64,000 nt of DNA from Bordetella trematum (GTDB lineage Bacteria; Pseudomonadota; Gammaproteobacteria; Burkholderiales; Burkholderiaceae_B): NCBI RefSeq assembly GCF_900078335.1, contig NZ_FKBR01000046.1:248001-312000 (forward strand), read 5' to 3'. Positions within the stretch are counted from its first letter, which is position 1. The number at the start of each line of letters is the position of its first letter. The position numbers and the translations under genes are program-made. The notes under the pieces were generated by a model that was not told where the DNA came from, did not search any database, and saw nothing but the letters and a program-made list of their open reading frames with translations. This document shows, piece by piece, positions 36,242 to 44,987 of this stretch.

Positions 36242-37288
36242 ATGACCCCTATTTCTGATCGAAAGATCCGTTTTGCCCTGGTAGGCTGCGGACGGATCTC
36301 CAAGAATCATATTGCCGCCATCGCCCAGCACAGCGATCGCGCCGAGCTGGTCGAGGTGTGCGACACCAATCCCCAGGCCCTGCAGGCGGCAGCCGAAGCC
36401 ACCGGCGCCACGCCCTATGCCTGTCTGACCGATCTGCTGGCCAACAGCCGCGCCGATGCCGTCATCCTGGCCACGCCATCGGGGCTGCACCCCTGGCAAG
36501 CCATCGAGATCGCCCAGTCCGGTCGCCATGTCGTCAGCGAAAAACCCATGGCCACGCGCTGGGAAGACGGCAAGCGCATGGTCAAGGCCTGTGACGAAGC
36601 TGGCGTGCGCCTGTTCGTGGTCAAGCAGAACCGCCGCAACGCCACCTTGCAACTGCTCAAGCAAGCCATCGAACAGAACCGTTTCGGCCGCATCTTCATG
36701 GTGACCGTGAACGTCTTCTGGACCCGCCCCCAGGAGTACTACGATGCCGCGCGCTGGCGCGGCAAGTGGGAATGGGACGGCGGCGCCTTCATGAACCAGG
36801 CCAGCCACTACGTGGACCTGCTGGATTGGCTGATCGGGCCGGTCGAGAGCGTTTACGCCTATACCGCCACGCTCGCGCGCCGCATCGAGGCCGAGGATAC
36901 CGGCGTGGCCGCCCTGCGCTGGCGCCACGGCGCCATGGGCTCGATCAACGTCACCATGCTCACCTATCCGCAGAACCTGGAAGGTTCCATCACCGTGCTC
37001 GGTGAAAAGGGCACGGTGCGCGTGGGCGGCGTGGCCGTCAACCGGATCGACGAATGGAAGTTCGCCGAGCCGCATGAAGACGACGACAAGATCCGCGACG
37101 CCAGCTACGAGACCTCGTCGGTCTATGGCTTCGGCCACCCGCTCTACTACGACAACGTGATCCGTACCCTGCGCGGCGAATGCGAACCCGAAACCGACGG
37201 TCGTGAAGGCCTGCAGTCGCTGGCCCTGCTGACGGCCATCTACCGCTCGGCCCGCGACGGCGTTCGCGTGCCGCTGCCCCTGGACTGA
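36242..37288 (+). CDS. wlbA: Gfo/Idh/MocA oxidoreductase, UDP-GlcNAcA 3-dehydrogenase type (WlbA/WbpB)
   Basis: Oxidises C3 of UDP-N-acetyl-glucosaminuronic acid, the first step toward UDP-2,3-diacetamido-uronic acids. The 348 residues show the Rossmann motif [14 protein letters not shown] near the start, the EKP motif in [14 protein letters not shown], and [19 protein letters not shown], which is diagnostic for the WlbA/WbpB subgroup. ATG 36242 gives the family length; the frame is open back to 36113, but that part is leader. First gene of the O-antigen string; the dehydrogenase that makes its substrate is not in the window. Confidence 0.93.
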   Translation: MTPISDRKIRFALVGCGRISKNHIAAIAQHSDRAELVEVCDTNPQALQAAAEATGATPYACLTDLLANSRADAVILATPSGLHPWQAIEIAQSGRHVVSEKPMATRWEDGKRMVKACDEAGVRLFVVKQNRRNATLQLLKQAIEQNRFGRIFMVTVNVFWTRPQEYYDAARWRGKWEWDGGAFMNQASHYVDLLDWLIGPVESVYAYTATLARRIEAEDTGVAALRWRHGAMGSINVTMLTYPQNLEGSITVLGEKGTVRVGGVAVNRIDEWKFAEPHEDDDKIRDASYETSSVYGFGHPLYYDNVIRTLRGECEPETDGREGLQSLALLTAIYRSARDGVRVPLPLD

Positions 37289-37292
37289 CGCC

Positions 37293-37862
37293 ATGACCAT
37301 ACATCCCAGCGCCATCGTCGATGATGGCGCCCGCATCGGCGCAGGAACCCGCGTCTGGCATTGGGTCCATATCTGTGGTGGCGCCGAAATCGGCGAGCAC
37401 TGCTCGCTCGGCCAGAACGTGTTCGTGGGCAATCGCGTGCGCATCGGCAACCGCGTCAAAATCCAGAATAACGTCTCCGTCTATGACAACGTGTTCATCG
37501 AAGATGATGTGTTCTGCGGCCCCAGCATGGTGTTCACCAACGTCTACAACCCGCGCGCGGCCATCGAGCGCAAAAGCGAATACCGCGACACGCTGATCCG
37601 CCAGGGCGCCACCCTGGGCGCGAACTGCACCATCGTCTGCGGTGCGACCGTCGGCCGCTATGCCTTCATCGGCGCCGGCGCCGTGGTGAACCGGGACGTG
37701 CCCGACTTTGCCCTGATGGTGGGCGTGCCCGCACGTCAGATCGGCTGGATGAGCCGCCACGGCGAACAGCTCGACCTGCCCCTGAGCGGCGACGGCCAGG
37801 CCCGTTGCCCGCATACCGGCGACCAATACCGCCTCCACAACGGCGTCTGCCAACTGGTGTGA
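37293..37862 (+). CDS. wlbB: UDP-2-acetamido-3-amino-uronate N-acetyltransferase (WlbB/WbpD)
   Basis: Acetylates the 3-amino group of UDP-GlcNAc(3N)A with acetyl-CoA. The 189-residue left-handed beta-helix protein is built of hexapeptide repeats (from [14 protein letters not shown] through [13 protein letters not shown]), with the loop [17 protein letters not shown] typical of WlbB/WbpD. The C-terminal 20 residues ([22 protein letters not shown]) form a two-cysteine tail. It follows wlbA by 4 bases. Confidence 0.93.
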   Translation: MTIHPSAIVDDGARIGAGTRVWHWVHICGGAEIGEHCSLGQNVFVGNRVRIGNRVKIQNNVSVYDNVFIEDDVFCGPSMVFTNVYNPRAAIERKSEYRDTLIRQGATLGANCTIVCGATVGRYAFIGAGAVVNRDVPDFALMVGVPARQIGWMSRHGEQLDLPLSGDGQARCPHTGDQYRLHNGVCQLV

Positions 37863-37867
37863 ACCGC

Positions 37868-38968
37868 ATGCAATTCATCGACCTCAAAACGCAATACCGG
37901 GCTCTGCGCGACCCCATCAATGCCCGCATCCAGACCGTCCTCGACCACGGCCAGTACATCATGGGTCCGGAAGTCAAGGAGCTGGAGACGGCGCTGGAGC
38001 ACTTCAGCGGCGCACGGCACTGCATCACGGTGTCCTCCGGCACCGAGGCGCTGCTGATCGCGCTGATGGCGCTGGGCGTGAAGGCCGGCGATGAAGTGAT
38101 CACCACGTCGTTCACCTTCGTGGCGACGGCAGAGGTGATCGTGCTGCTGGGCGCCGTGCCGGTCTTCGTCGATGTCGAGCCCGACACCTGCAACATCAAG
38201 GTGGCCGACATCGAGGCGCGCATCACCGCGCGCACCAAGGCCATCATCCCGGTGTCGTTGTACGGCCAGTGCGGCGACATGGACGAGGTCAACGCCATCG
38301 CCGCCAGGCATGGCATCGCCGTGATCGAGGATGCGGCCCAGAGCTTCGGCGCCACCTACAAGGGCAAGAAAAGCGGCAACCTCTCGACCATCGGCTGTAC
38401 CAGTTTCTTCCCGAGCAAGCCGCTGGGCTGCTATGGCGATGGCGGCGCCCTGTTCACCAACGATGATGCGCTGGCCCAGGCCATGCGCGAGATCCGCGTG
38501 CACGGCCAATCGGCCCGCTACTACCATACCCGCGTGGGCGTGGGCGGCCGCATGGACACCCTGCAGTGCGCCGTCGTGCTGGGCAAGCTGGAACGTTTCG
38601 AATGGGAGCTGCAGGAGCGTCGCCGCATCGGCGCGCGCTACCAGGCGCTGCTGGCCGACCTGCCCGGCGGCGCGCGCACCGTCACCGTGCGCCCTGACCG
38701 CGACAGCGTCTGGGCCCAGTTCACGGTCATCGTGCCGCAACGCGATCAGATCGCAGCCCGCCTCAAGGAGGCCGGCATCCCGACCGCGATCCACTATCCG
38801 CGTCCCATCCACGCGCAACCGGCCTACGCCGAATTCGCCGCAGGCGACACGCCGGTCTCGGACATGCTGGCCGCCTCGGTGATGAGTCTGCCCATGCACC
38901 CCGATCTTGATGCCGAGACGCAGGATCACATCGTCCAGGCCCTGAAAACGGCCCTGAACCAACTCTGA
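37868..38968 (+). CDS. wlbC: UDP-2-acetamido-3-keto-uronate aminotransferase (WlbC/WbpE)
   Basis: A DegT/DnrJ/EryC1 PLP aminotransferase that adds the 3-amino group, using glutamate, between the WlbA and WlbB steps. The 366 residues have TVSSGTEALLIALMALG, VIEDAAQSFGATYKG and the Schiff-base Lys184 in FFPSKPLGCYGDGGA (Lys185 in P. aeruginosa WbpE). ATG 37868 fits homologues (MQFIDLKTQYR). Its stop and the wlbD start share one base. Confidence 0.94.
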   Translation: MQFIDLKTQYRALRDPINARIQTVLDHGQYIMGPEVKELETALEHFSGARHCITVSSGTEALLIALMALGVKAGDEVITTSFTFVATAEVIVLLGAVPVFVDVEPDTCNIKVADIEARITARTKAIIPVSLYGQCGDMDEVNAIAARHGIAVIEDAAQSFGATYKGKKSGNLSTIGCTSFFPSKPLGCYGDGGALFTNDDALAQAMREIRVHGQSARYYHTRVGVGGRMDTLQCAVVLGKLERFEWELQERRRIGARYQALLADLPGGARTVTVRPDRDSVWAQFTVIVPQRDQIAARLKEAGIPTAIHYPRPIHAQPAYAEFAAGDTPVSDMLAASVMSLPMHPDLDAETQDHIVQALKTALNQL

Positions 38969-40050
38969 TGCCCAAGAAAATCCTCACCGTCCTGGGCGCA
39001 CGCCCGCAGTTCATCAAGGCGAGCGTCGTCTCGGCGGCCATCGCGGCGCATCCGCAGTTGCAAGAGGTGGTGGTTCACACCGGCCAGCACTTCGACGCCA
39101 ACATGTCGGATGTGTTCTTCCAGGAACTGGGCATGAACGCCCCGCAGCACCACCTGGACATCCATGGCGGAGGCCATGGCGAGATGACCGGCCGCATGCT
39201 GATCGCGCTGGAGCGCGTCCTGCAGCAAGAGCGCCCCGACACCGTGCTGGTCTACGGCGACACCAACTCGACCCTGGCCGGCGCCCTGGCGGCGGCCAAG
39301 TTGCACATCCCGGTGGCGCACGTCGAGGCCGGCCTGCGTTCCTTCAACATGCGCATGCCCGAAGAGGTCAACCGGGTGCTGACCGACAGGCTCTCCAGCC
39401 TGCTGTTCACGCCCACCGACACCGCCACGCAGCACCTGCTTGCCGAAGGCATGGACGCCGCGCGCATCCAGCAAGTGGGGGACGTCATGCTGGACGTGGC
39501 GCGCTTTCATGGCGCACGCACCGGCGAGAATGACGATCTGCTGCGCCGCCACGGGCTGGTGCCGGGGCAGTACATCCTGGTCACCATTCATCGGGCCGAG
39601 AACACCGATCATCCGCAGCGCCTGCGCGCCATCGTCGCCGCCCTGCTGGAGACCGCCCGCTCGCAGACCGTCGTCTGGCCCCTGCACCCGCGCACCAAGC
39701 AGATCCTGCAGCAGCTGGGCCTGGAACAGGAACTGGCCAGCCGCATCCGGCTGATCGACCCGGTCGGCTATCTGGACATGGTGCGCCTGGAGAAACACTG
39801 CGCACTGGTGCTGACCGACTCCGGCGGCGTACAGAAAGAAGCCTTTTTCCATCAGCGCCCCTGCGTCACGGTGCGCGACGAGACCGAATGGACCGAACTG
39901 GTCGAGGCCGGCTGGAACCGTCTGGCCCCGCCCGAATCGGCCGGGATCATCGTGCAGGCGGTACAGGCGGCCTTGACGGCCACGCCCGGCCAGATCCAGC
40001 CTTATGGCGATGGCACCGCTGCCGTTCGCATCGCCGAGAGCCTCGCCTGA
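38968..40050 (+). CDS. wlbD: UDP-2,3-diacetamido-glucuronate 2-epimerase (WlbD/WbpI)
   Basis: Inverts C2 of UDP-GlcNAc(3NAc)A to give the manno form. The 360 residues belong to the non-hydrolysing UDP-GlcNAc 2-epimerase family: LGARPQFIKASVVS at the start, VYGDTNSTLAGALAAAKL, HVEAGLRSFNMRMPEEVNR, and TDSGGVQKEAFF near the end. The R-P-Q-F-I-K-A pattern and the wlbABCD context favour the diacetamido-uronate epimerase over plain WecB. So at least one sugar of the polymer is predicted to be ManNAc(3NAc)A-derived. Confidence 0.92.
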   Translation: MPKKILTVLGARPQFIKASVVSAAIAAHPQLQEVVVHTGQHFDANMSDVFFQELGMNAPQHHLDIHGGGHGEMTGRMLIALERVLQQERPDTVLVYGDTNSTLAGALAAAKLHIPVAHVEAGLRSFNMRMPEEVNRVLTDRLSSLLFTPTDTATQHLLAEGMDAARIQQVGDVMLDVARFHGARTGENDDLLRRHGLVPGQYILVTIHRAENTDHPQRLRAIVAALLETARSQTVVWPLHPRTKQILQQLGLEQELASRIRLIDPVGYLDMVRLEKHCALVLTDSGGVQKEAFFHQRPCVTVRDETEWTELVEAGWNRLAPPESAGIIVQAVQAALTATPGQIQPYGDGTAAVRIAESLA

Positions 40051-40105
40051 TATCAGGGCCGCCGCGATGCTGCAGCGGCCCCTTTATGCCTATCCTCCCG
40101 GGACT

Positions 40106-41989
40106 ATGTTCCAACCTGTCGCTCCGATCCGACGCACGTTCGTCAATCTGCCCCGGCGTGGCAAGCAGGTGCTGGCCATCGCGGCCGACACCTGCCTGCT
40201 GTTCGTCGCCTTCCAGCTCGCCAGCTGGCTGCGCTTCGAACTGTTCTTCTTCGACCACCACTACCTGCTGTTCAATCTGGTCGCCTGTGCGGCGGGCGTG
40301 AGCGCCTTCGCCGCCCTGGGCTTGTACCGCTACATCCTGCGTTACATGAACGAACGCGTGGTGTTGTCCATCATGGGCGGCATCATGGTTTCGATGATGG
40401 CCGTGGTGACCGTGGACCGCTTCCTGGAACTGGGCCGGGGCCTGTCCCGCGGCCTCCTGGTGATCTACGGCCTGGTGGCGCTGGTGCTGCTGGTGGGCAT
40501 GCGCATCTTCGCGCGCCGCGCCCTGTTCCCGCGCACCGGCATGATCTCGGCCGAGCGCAGCATCCCGGTCATCATCTATGGCGCCGGCGGCGCCGGCTCG
40601 CAACTGGCCTCGGCCCTGCATGCCGGCCCCCACTATCGCGTGGTGGCGGTGCTGGACGACGACCCCCGCAAGCAGGGCCTGATGATGGCCAGCATCCGCA
40701 TCCACGCGCCATCCCGCCTGCCGGCGCTGATCGCACGCCACAAACCGCGCCAGCTGCTCATCGCCATGCCGTCGGCCTCGCAGGGGCGCGTGCGCGAGAT
40801 CATCGAAAGCGTCTCCGAGCACGCGCTGCGCATCCGGCTGGTGCCCAGCATGCGCGAACTGGTCACCCCGAGCGACGGCCCGCGTCTGCGCGATCTGCAG
40901 ATCGAGGACCTGCTGGGTCGCGATCCGGTCGCCCCCCTGCCCGATCTGCTCGGGCGCTGCGTCACCGGCCGCGTGGTGATGGTCAGCGGCGGCGGCGGAT
41001 CGATCGGCTCGGAACTGTGCCGCCAGATCCTGGCGCTGCGCCCCCGCAAGCTGGTGATCCTGGAGATCTCCGAGGCTGCGCTCTATCTGGTCGACCAGCT
41101 GCTGCGCGGCCAGGCCGATGCCGCCGAGGTCGAGATCGTGCCGGTGCTGGGGTCGGTGCGCGACGCAGCGCTGTGCCGGCGGGTCTTCCAGACCCACGGC
41201 GTGCAGACCATCTATCACGCGGCGGCCTACAAGCACGTGCCCATCGTCGAGTACAACCCCGCAGAGGGCGTCCTGACCAACGCCTTCGGCACCCTGACCC
41301 TGTCGCACTGTGCCGTGCAGTGCGGCGTGCAGGACTTCGTGCTCATTTCCACCGACAAGGCCGTGCGCCCGACCAACGTCATGGGAACGTCCAAGCGCCT
41401 GGCAGAACTGGTGCTGCAAGGTCTGTCGCAGACCAGCGCGGCCACGCGCTTTTCCATGGTGCGCTTCGGCAACGTGCTGGGCAGCTCGGGCAGCGTGGTG
41501 CCGCTGTTCCAGAAGCAGATCCTCGCCGGCGGCCCCATCACGCTCACCCATCCCGACATCACGCGCTACTTCATGACCATCCCGGAGGCCGCCCAGCTGG
41601 TGCTGCAGGCCGGCTCGATGGGCGAGTCCGGCTCGGTGTTCGTGCTGGACATGGGCGAGCCCGTGCGCATCGTCGACCTGGCCCATCGCATGGTGCGCCT
41701 CTACGGCCTGACGGTACGCAGCGGTCCGCAGAACGATGGCGACATCGACATCCAGATCACCGGCCTGCGCCCGGGAGAAAAACTCTACGAAGAACTGCTG
41801 ATCGGCGGCGATGTCTCCCAGACCGAGCATCCGCGCATCCTGAAGGCCCGCGAGCGCGACATCCCCTACGATGAACTGATGCGCCGGCTGGACGAGCTGC
41901 AGACGGTGCTGGCCAGCGGCGACCGCAAGGCCTTGATCGGCCTGCTCACGAAACTGGTGCCCGAGTTCCACCCCAGCACACAACCATGA
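40106..41989 (+). CDS. Membrane-bound UDP-GlcNAc 4,6-dehydratase (WbpM/FlaA1 family)
   Basis: A 627-residue inner-membrane protein: four N-terminal helices, a CoA-binding-like Rossmann part (IPVIIYGAGGAGSQLASAL) and a C-terminal dehydratase domain (VMVSGGGGSIGSELCRQIL). In the catalytic segment STDKAVRPTNVMGTSKR the usual Tyr is Met, the SMK triad typical of WbpM. Such enzymes make UDP-4-keto-6-deoxy-GlcNAc for QuiNAc or FucNAc. The start is uncertain: ATG 40106 (MFQPVAPIRR) fits relatives best, ATG 40067 would add 13 residues. The end overlaps wzx as ATGA. Confidence 0.9.
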   Translation: MFQPVAPIRRTFVNLPRRGKQVLAIAADTCLLFVAFQLASWLRFELFFFDHHYLLFNLVACAAGVSAFAALGLYRYILRYMNERVVLSIMGGIMVSMMAVVTVDRFLELGRGLSRGLLVIYGLVALVLLVGMRIFARRALFPRTGMISAERSIPVIIYGAGGAGSQLASALHAGPHYRVVAVLDDDPRKQGLMMASIRIHAPSRLPALIARHKPRQLLIAMPSASQGRVREIIESVSEHALRIRLVPSMRELVTPSDGPRLRDLQIEDLLGRDPVAPLPDLLGRCVTGRVVMVSGGGGSIGSELCRQILALRPRKLVILEISEAALYLVDQLLRGQADAAEVEIVPVLGSVRDAALCRRVFQTHGVQTIYHAAAYKHVPIVEYNPAEGVLTNAFGTLTLSHCAVQCGVQDFVLISTDKAVRPTNVMGTSKRLAELVLQGLSQTSAATRFSMVRFGNVLGSSGSVVPLFQKQILAGGPITLTHPDITRYFMTIPEAAQLVLQAGSMGESGSVFVLDMGEPVRIVDLAHRMVRLYGLTVRSGPQNDGDIDIQITGLRPGEKLYEELLIGGDVSQTEHPRILKARERDIPYDELMRRLDELQTVLASGDRKALIGLLTKLVPEFHPSTQP

Positions 41990-43431
41990 GTTTCCGCCGC
42001 AACGTCCTCGCGATGCTCACGGGCACGGCCATGGCCCAGGCCATCCCGCTGGCCATCTCGCCCCTGCTGACGCGGCTGTACTCTCCCGAGGCCATCGGCC
42101 TGCAAACGCTGTTCATGGGCTGGGCGGCCGCGCTGGGCGTGGCGGCCACCTGCCGCTACGACCTGGCCGTGGTGCTGCCCGACAAGGAAGAAGACGCCGA
42201 CCACCTGACGGCGCTGGTGCTCGCGCTCAGCGCAGGCGTGCTGCTGTTGCTGGCCCTGACCGTGATGCTGTTCGGCCCGGCGCTGCGCGAAGCCGCGGGC
42301 TATCCCGGCCAGCACAGCTGGTTGTGGCTGCTGCTGCCGATGCTGGCCGGCACCACCCTGACGCTGCTGGCCAGCGCCCATGCGGCGCGCGCCCGTCATT
42401 TCACGCCGGTGGCGCGCGCGGCCGTCTTCAACCAGGCCGCCTATGCCCTGATCGCCGTGGCCATCGGGCTGATCGGCGCCCAGGCCGATGGCCTGGTGTG
42501 GGCCAAGGTCGGCGGACAGGCCGTCGCCGCCGCGACGGTGCTGCTGGTGTTCGGTGCCAGCCTGCGCCGCGCCTTGCGCGGCATCCGGTGGGCCTCGCTG
42601 CGCGCCAGCGCCGCGCGCTACCGCCAGTTTCTGGTCTACAACACACCCTATAGCCTGATCGGCACCGTCGCGCGCGACATGCCGATCTTTGTCTTCGCAG
42701 CCATGTCGGCCACCAGCGCAGCCGGCTTCTACGGCCTGACGCGCAGCGTCCTGATGGCGCCCACGCTGCTGGTCTCCAATGCCCTGAGCCAGGTGTTCTA
42801 CCGCGAGGCCGTGGCGTTGCGCGGCAGCCCCCGGCTGCTCGCGCTGACGCTGGCGCTGCTGCGCCTGGGGCTGATGGCAGGCGCGCCGCTGTTCGCTTTC
42901 TGCGCCCTGTGGGGCGATGAGGTCTTCGCCCTGCTGTTCGGCCCGGGCTGGCGGCGCGCCGGCGAGTACGCCATGATCATGGCGCCGGCGGCCTGGATGG
43001 CCCTGCAGACCGGCTGGCCCGAACGCCTGTTCGAGGTCTGCATGCGCCAGGACCTGTCATTCAAGGTGCAGATCGGCGCCGACATCGTCATGGCCGCCTC
43101 GGTCATCGTGCCGCTGGCGCTGGGCCATGATGTCATCGTCGCCATCGCGGCCTTCACGGTCGCCAATCTGCTCTATCACCTGGTGTACCTGGGCGCCATT
43201 TTCCGCGCCGCCGGCTTCGAGGCGACGAGCCTGGGCCGGCTGCTGGGCGCGGGTTGGCTGCGCTTCGCGCTCATCTGTCTGGCGCTGGCCATCGTGCGCG
43301 AACTGAGCGACGCCTCGCTGGCCGCCGGCGCACTCCTGGCCGTGCTGTGCGCCGGCGGCGCCCTGCTGGCGGCCCGGACCCACTGGCGCCAGGTCACCAC
43401 TCTCATGCAAGCCAAGGAAGCTACCCCATGA
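41986..43431 (+). CDS. wzx: O-antigen repeat-unit flippase (Wzx-like, MATE/MOP superfamily)
   Basis: A 481-residue protein with 12-14 hydrophobic helices in the polysaccharide-transporter fold. It starts RRNVLAMLTGTAMAQAIPLA, then LLTRLYSPEAIGLQTLFM, typical of O-antigen flippases, and carries the expected few charged residues in the helices (TCRYDLAVVLPD). It would flip undecaprenyl-linked repeat units to the periplasmic face. Both ends overlap neighbouring genes by four bases, so it is translated in a tightly coupled string. Confidence 0.87.
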   Translation: MSFRRNVLAMLTGTAMAQAIPLAISPLLTRLYSPEAIGLQTLFMGWAAALGVAATCRYDLAVVLPDKEEDADHLTALVLALSAGVLLLLALTVMLFGPALREAAGYPGQHSWLWLLLPMLAGTTLTLLASAHAARARHFTPVARAAVFNQAAYALIAVAIGLIGAQADGLVWAKVGGQAVAAATVLLVFGASLRRALRGIRWASLRASAARYRQFLVYNTPYSLIGTVARDMPIFVFAAMSATSAAGFYGLTRSVLMAPTLLVSNALSQVFYREAVALRGSPRLLALTLALLRLGLMAGAPLFAFCALWGDEVFALLFGPGWRRAGEYAMIMAPAAWMALQTGWPERLFEVCMRQDLSFKVQIGADIVMAASVIVPLALGHDVIVAIAAFTVANLLYHLVYLGAIFRAAGFEATSLGRLLGAGWLRFALICLALAIVRELSDASLAAGALLAVLCAGGALLAARTHWRQVTTLMQAKEATP

Positions 43432-44054
43432 TCGCCATCGTGGACTACGACATCGGCAACGTCGGCTCGGTGCTGAACATGCTGCGCAAGGTCGGTGCGC
43501 AGGCACAGATCACCCGCGATCCGGACACGCTGCGCGCCGCCGACAAACTGGTGCTGCCCGGCGTGGGCGCCTTCGACGAAGCGGTGGCCAACCTGCGCCG
43601 TTTCGGGCTGTGGGAGCTGCTCGACGAACTCGTGCTGCAGGCGCGCAAGCCCATCCTGGGCGTGTGCCTGGGCGCCCAACTGATGACGCGCTCCAGCGAA
43701 GAAGGCAGCCAGCCCGGCTTCGGCTGGCTGGATGCGCGCATCCAGCGCTTTCGGTCGACCTCCGAGACGCCGCTGCGCGTGCCGCACATGGGCTGGAACC
43801 TGGTCACGCCCACGCGCCCCGACATCGGCATCTTTCAGGATGTGCCGACGCCCATGCGCTTTTACTTCGTACACTCTTACCACATGGTGACCGACGATCC
43901 GGCGCTCGCGCTGGCCACCACCCCCTACGGACAGCCCTTCGTGAGCGTCCTGGGCCGGGACAACATCCTCGCCATGCAGTATCACCCCGAAAAAAGCCAT
44001 AAATACGGGCTGCAGATCTATCGCAACTTTGCCGAGCGCTTCCCATCGTGCTGA
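43428..44054 (+). CDS. hisH: HisH-like glutamine amidotransferase subunit of the O-antigen locus
   Basis: A 208-residue class I glutamine amidotransferase that frees ammonia from glutamine. The nucleophile Cys80 is in GVCLGAQ and the His/Glu pair in MQYHPEKSHK; the oxyanion strand is KLVLPGVGAF. Sequence and place, not histidine genes, indicate the O-antigen version known as WbpH-linked hisH2: it pairs with the next gene to feed WbpG-type enzymes. The ATG overlaps the wzx stop by four bases. Confidence 0.9.
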   Translation: MIAIVDYDIGNVGSVLNMLRKVGAQAQITRDPDTLRAADKLVLPGVGAFDEAVANLRRFGLWELLDELVLQARKPILGVCLGAQLMTRSSEEGSQPGFGWLDARIQRFRSTSETPLRVPHMGWNLVTPTRPDIGIFQDVPTPMRFYFVHSYHMVTDDPALALATTPYGQPFVSVLGRDNILAMQYHPEKSHKYGLQIYRNFAERFPSC

Positions 44055-44809
44055 AGACCCGCATCATTCCCTGCCTGCTGTTGCGCGGCCGCGGACTCTA
44101 CAAGACCGTCAAGTTCAAAGACCCTACCTATGTGGGCGACCCGGTCAACGCGGTCAAGATTTTCAACGAGAAAGAAGTCGATGAACTGATCCTGCTCGAC
44201 ATCACCGCCACAGCCCAGCAACGCGGGCCCGATTTCGAACTCATCGAAGACATCGCCAGCGAGTGTTTCATGCCGCTGAGCTATGGCGGCGGGGTGACCT
44301 CGCTGGAACAGATGCGCCGGCTCTACCGGCTGGGCGTGGAGAAAATCTCGCTCAATTCGGCGGCCTATACCAACCGGCAACTGGTGCAGCAAGCCTGCGC
44401 GACGTTCGGCAGCTCCAGCGTGACCGCCTCGATCGACGTGCGCAAGACCTTCCTGGGCAAGTATGAGGTCTGGATCAACGCCGGCAAGACCAACACCAAG
44501 GAAGATCCCATCCGCTACGCCCAGGCCCTGTCGCAGGCGGGCGTGGGCGAGATCCTGGTCAACAGCATCGACCGTGACGGCACCATGGCCGGCTACGACC
44601 TGGCCTTTCTCGAAAAGCTCGCCGCCTCGGTAGACACCCCCATCATCGCCTGCGGCGGGGCCGGCTCGCTGGCGCACATGCGCGAGGCCGTCGATCGGGC
44701 GCACATCCCCGCGCTGGCGGCAGGCAGCCTGTTCGTCTTCCATGGCCGCCACCGCGCCGTGCTCATCAATTACCCGTCCCAGCAGGCCCTGGAAGCCCTG
44801 TTCGCCTGA
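44048..44809 (+). CDS. hisF: HisF-like cyclase subunit of the O-antigen locus
   Basis: A 253-residue TIM barrel of the HisA/HisF family: IIPCLLLRGRGLYKTVKF at the start, ELILLDITAT with the first catalytic Asp, and ILVNSIDRDGTMAGYDL with the second. In histidine synthesis HisF makes a ring; in the O-antigen version the barrel probably only channels ammonia to WbpG. The start is GTG at 44048, seven bases before the hisH stop. A 178-base gap with a strong hairpin follows. Confidence 0.9.
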   Translation: MLKTRIIPCLLLRGRGLYKTVKFKDPTYVGDPVNAVKIFNEKEVDELILLDITATAQQRGPDFELIEDIASECFMPLSYGGGVTSLEQMRRLYRLGVEKISLNSAAYTNRQLVQQACATFGSSSVTASIDVRKTFLGKYEVWINAGKTNTKEDPIRYAQALSQAGVGEILVNSIDRDGTMAGYDLAFLEKLAASVDTPIIACGGAGSLAHMREAVDRAHIPALAAGSLFVFHGRHRAVLINYPSQQALEALFA

Positions 44810-44842
44810 GCCCCGCCGCCGCAGCGGAATCAGTGCCAGATC

Positions 44843-44874
44843 CCCTTGCCCGCCCCGCCACGGGCGGGCAAGGG
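44843..44874 (+). repeat. Perfect 13-base-pair hairpin between hisF and the first wbpG
   Basis: CCCTTGCCCGCCC and its exact inverse around a 6-base loop (CGCCAC). No T-run follows. It is the strongest stem inside the O-antigen string and sits 33 bases past the hisF stop, so it may stop or slow part of the transcripts or protect the upstream message. Confidence 0.65.
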
Positions 44875-44878
44875 TCAG

Positions 44879-44884
44879 TAAAAT
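44879..44884 (+). promoter_or_regulatory. Candidate -10 (TAAAAT) before the first wbpG
   Basis: CAGTAAAATCGG directly follows the hairpin and could be a -10 element for an internal promoter about 105 bases before the wbpG start at 44988. The matching -35 position falls inside the hairpin and is not consensus. Confidence 0.3.
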
Positions 44885-44987
44885 CGGATATCCAGCCCTT
44901 GACGGCATGATGCCGCCCATGGTGGCGCTGCCGCCGGGCGCAGTCATGCGACGCGCGGCCATGCGCCGCAATATGCAACAGGAAACT

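Noticed and set aside
40004-40105. Longer N-terminus for the WbpM-like protein
   Set aside because: The extra codons overlap the end of wlbD and do not resemble the start of known relatives, which begin close to the PRRGKQ segment before helix 1.
43428-44809. hisH-hisF as histidine biosynthesis genes
   Set aside because: No other his gene is near, and the pair lies between wzx and wbpG in a coupled O-antigen string, the known place of the sugar-amidation version.
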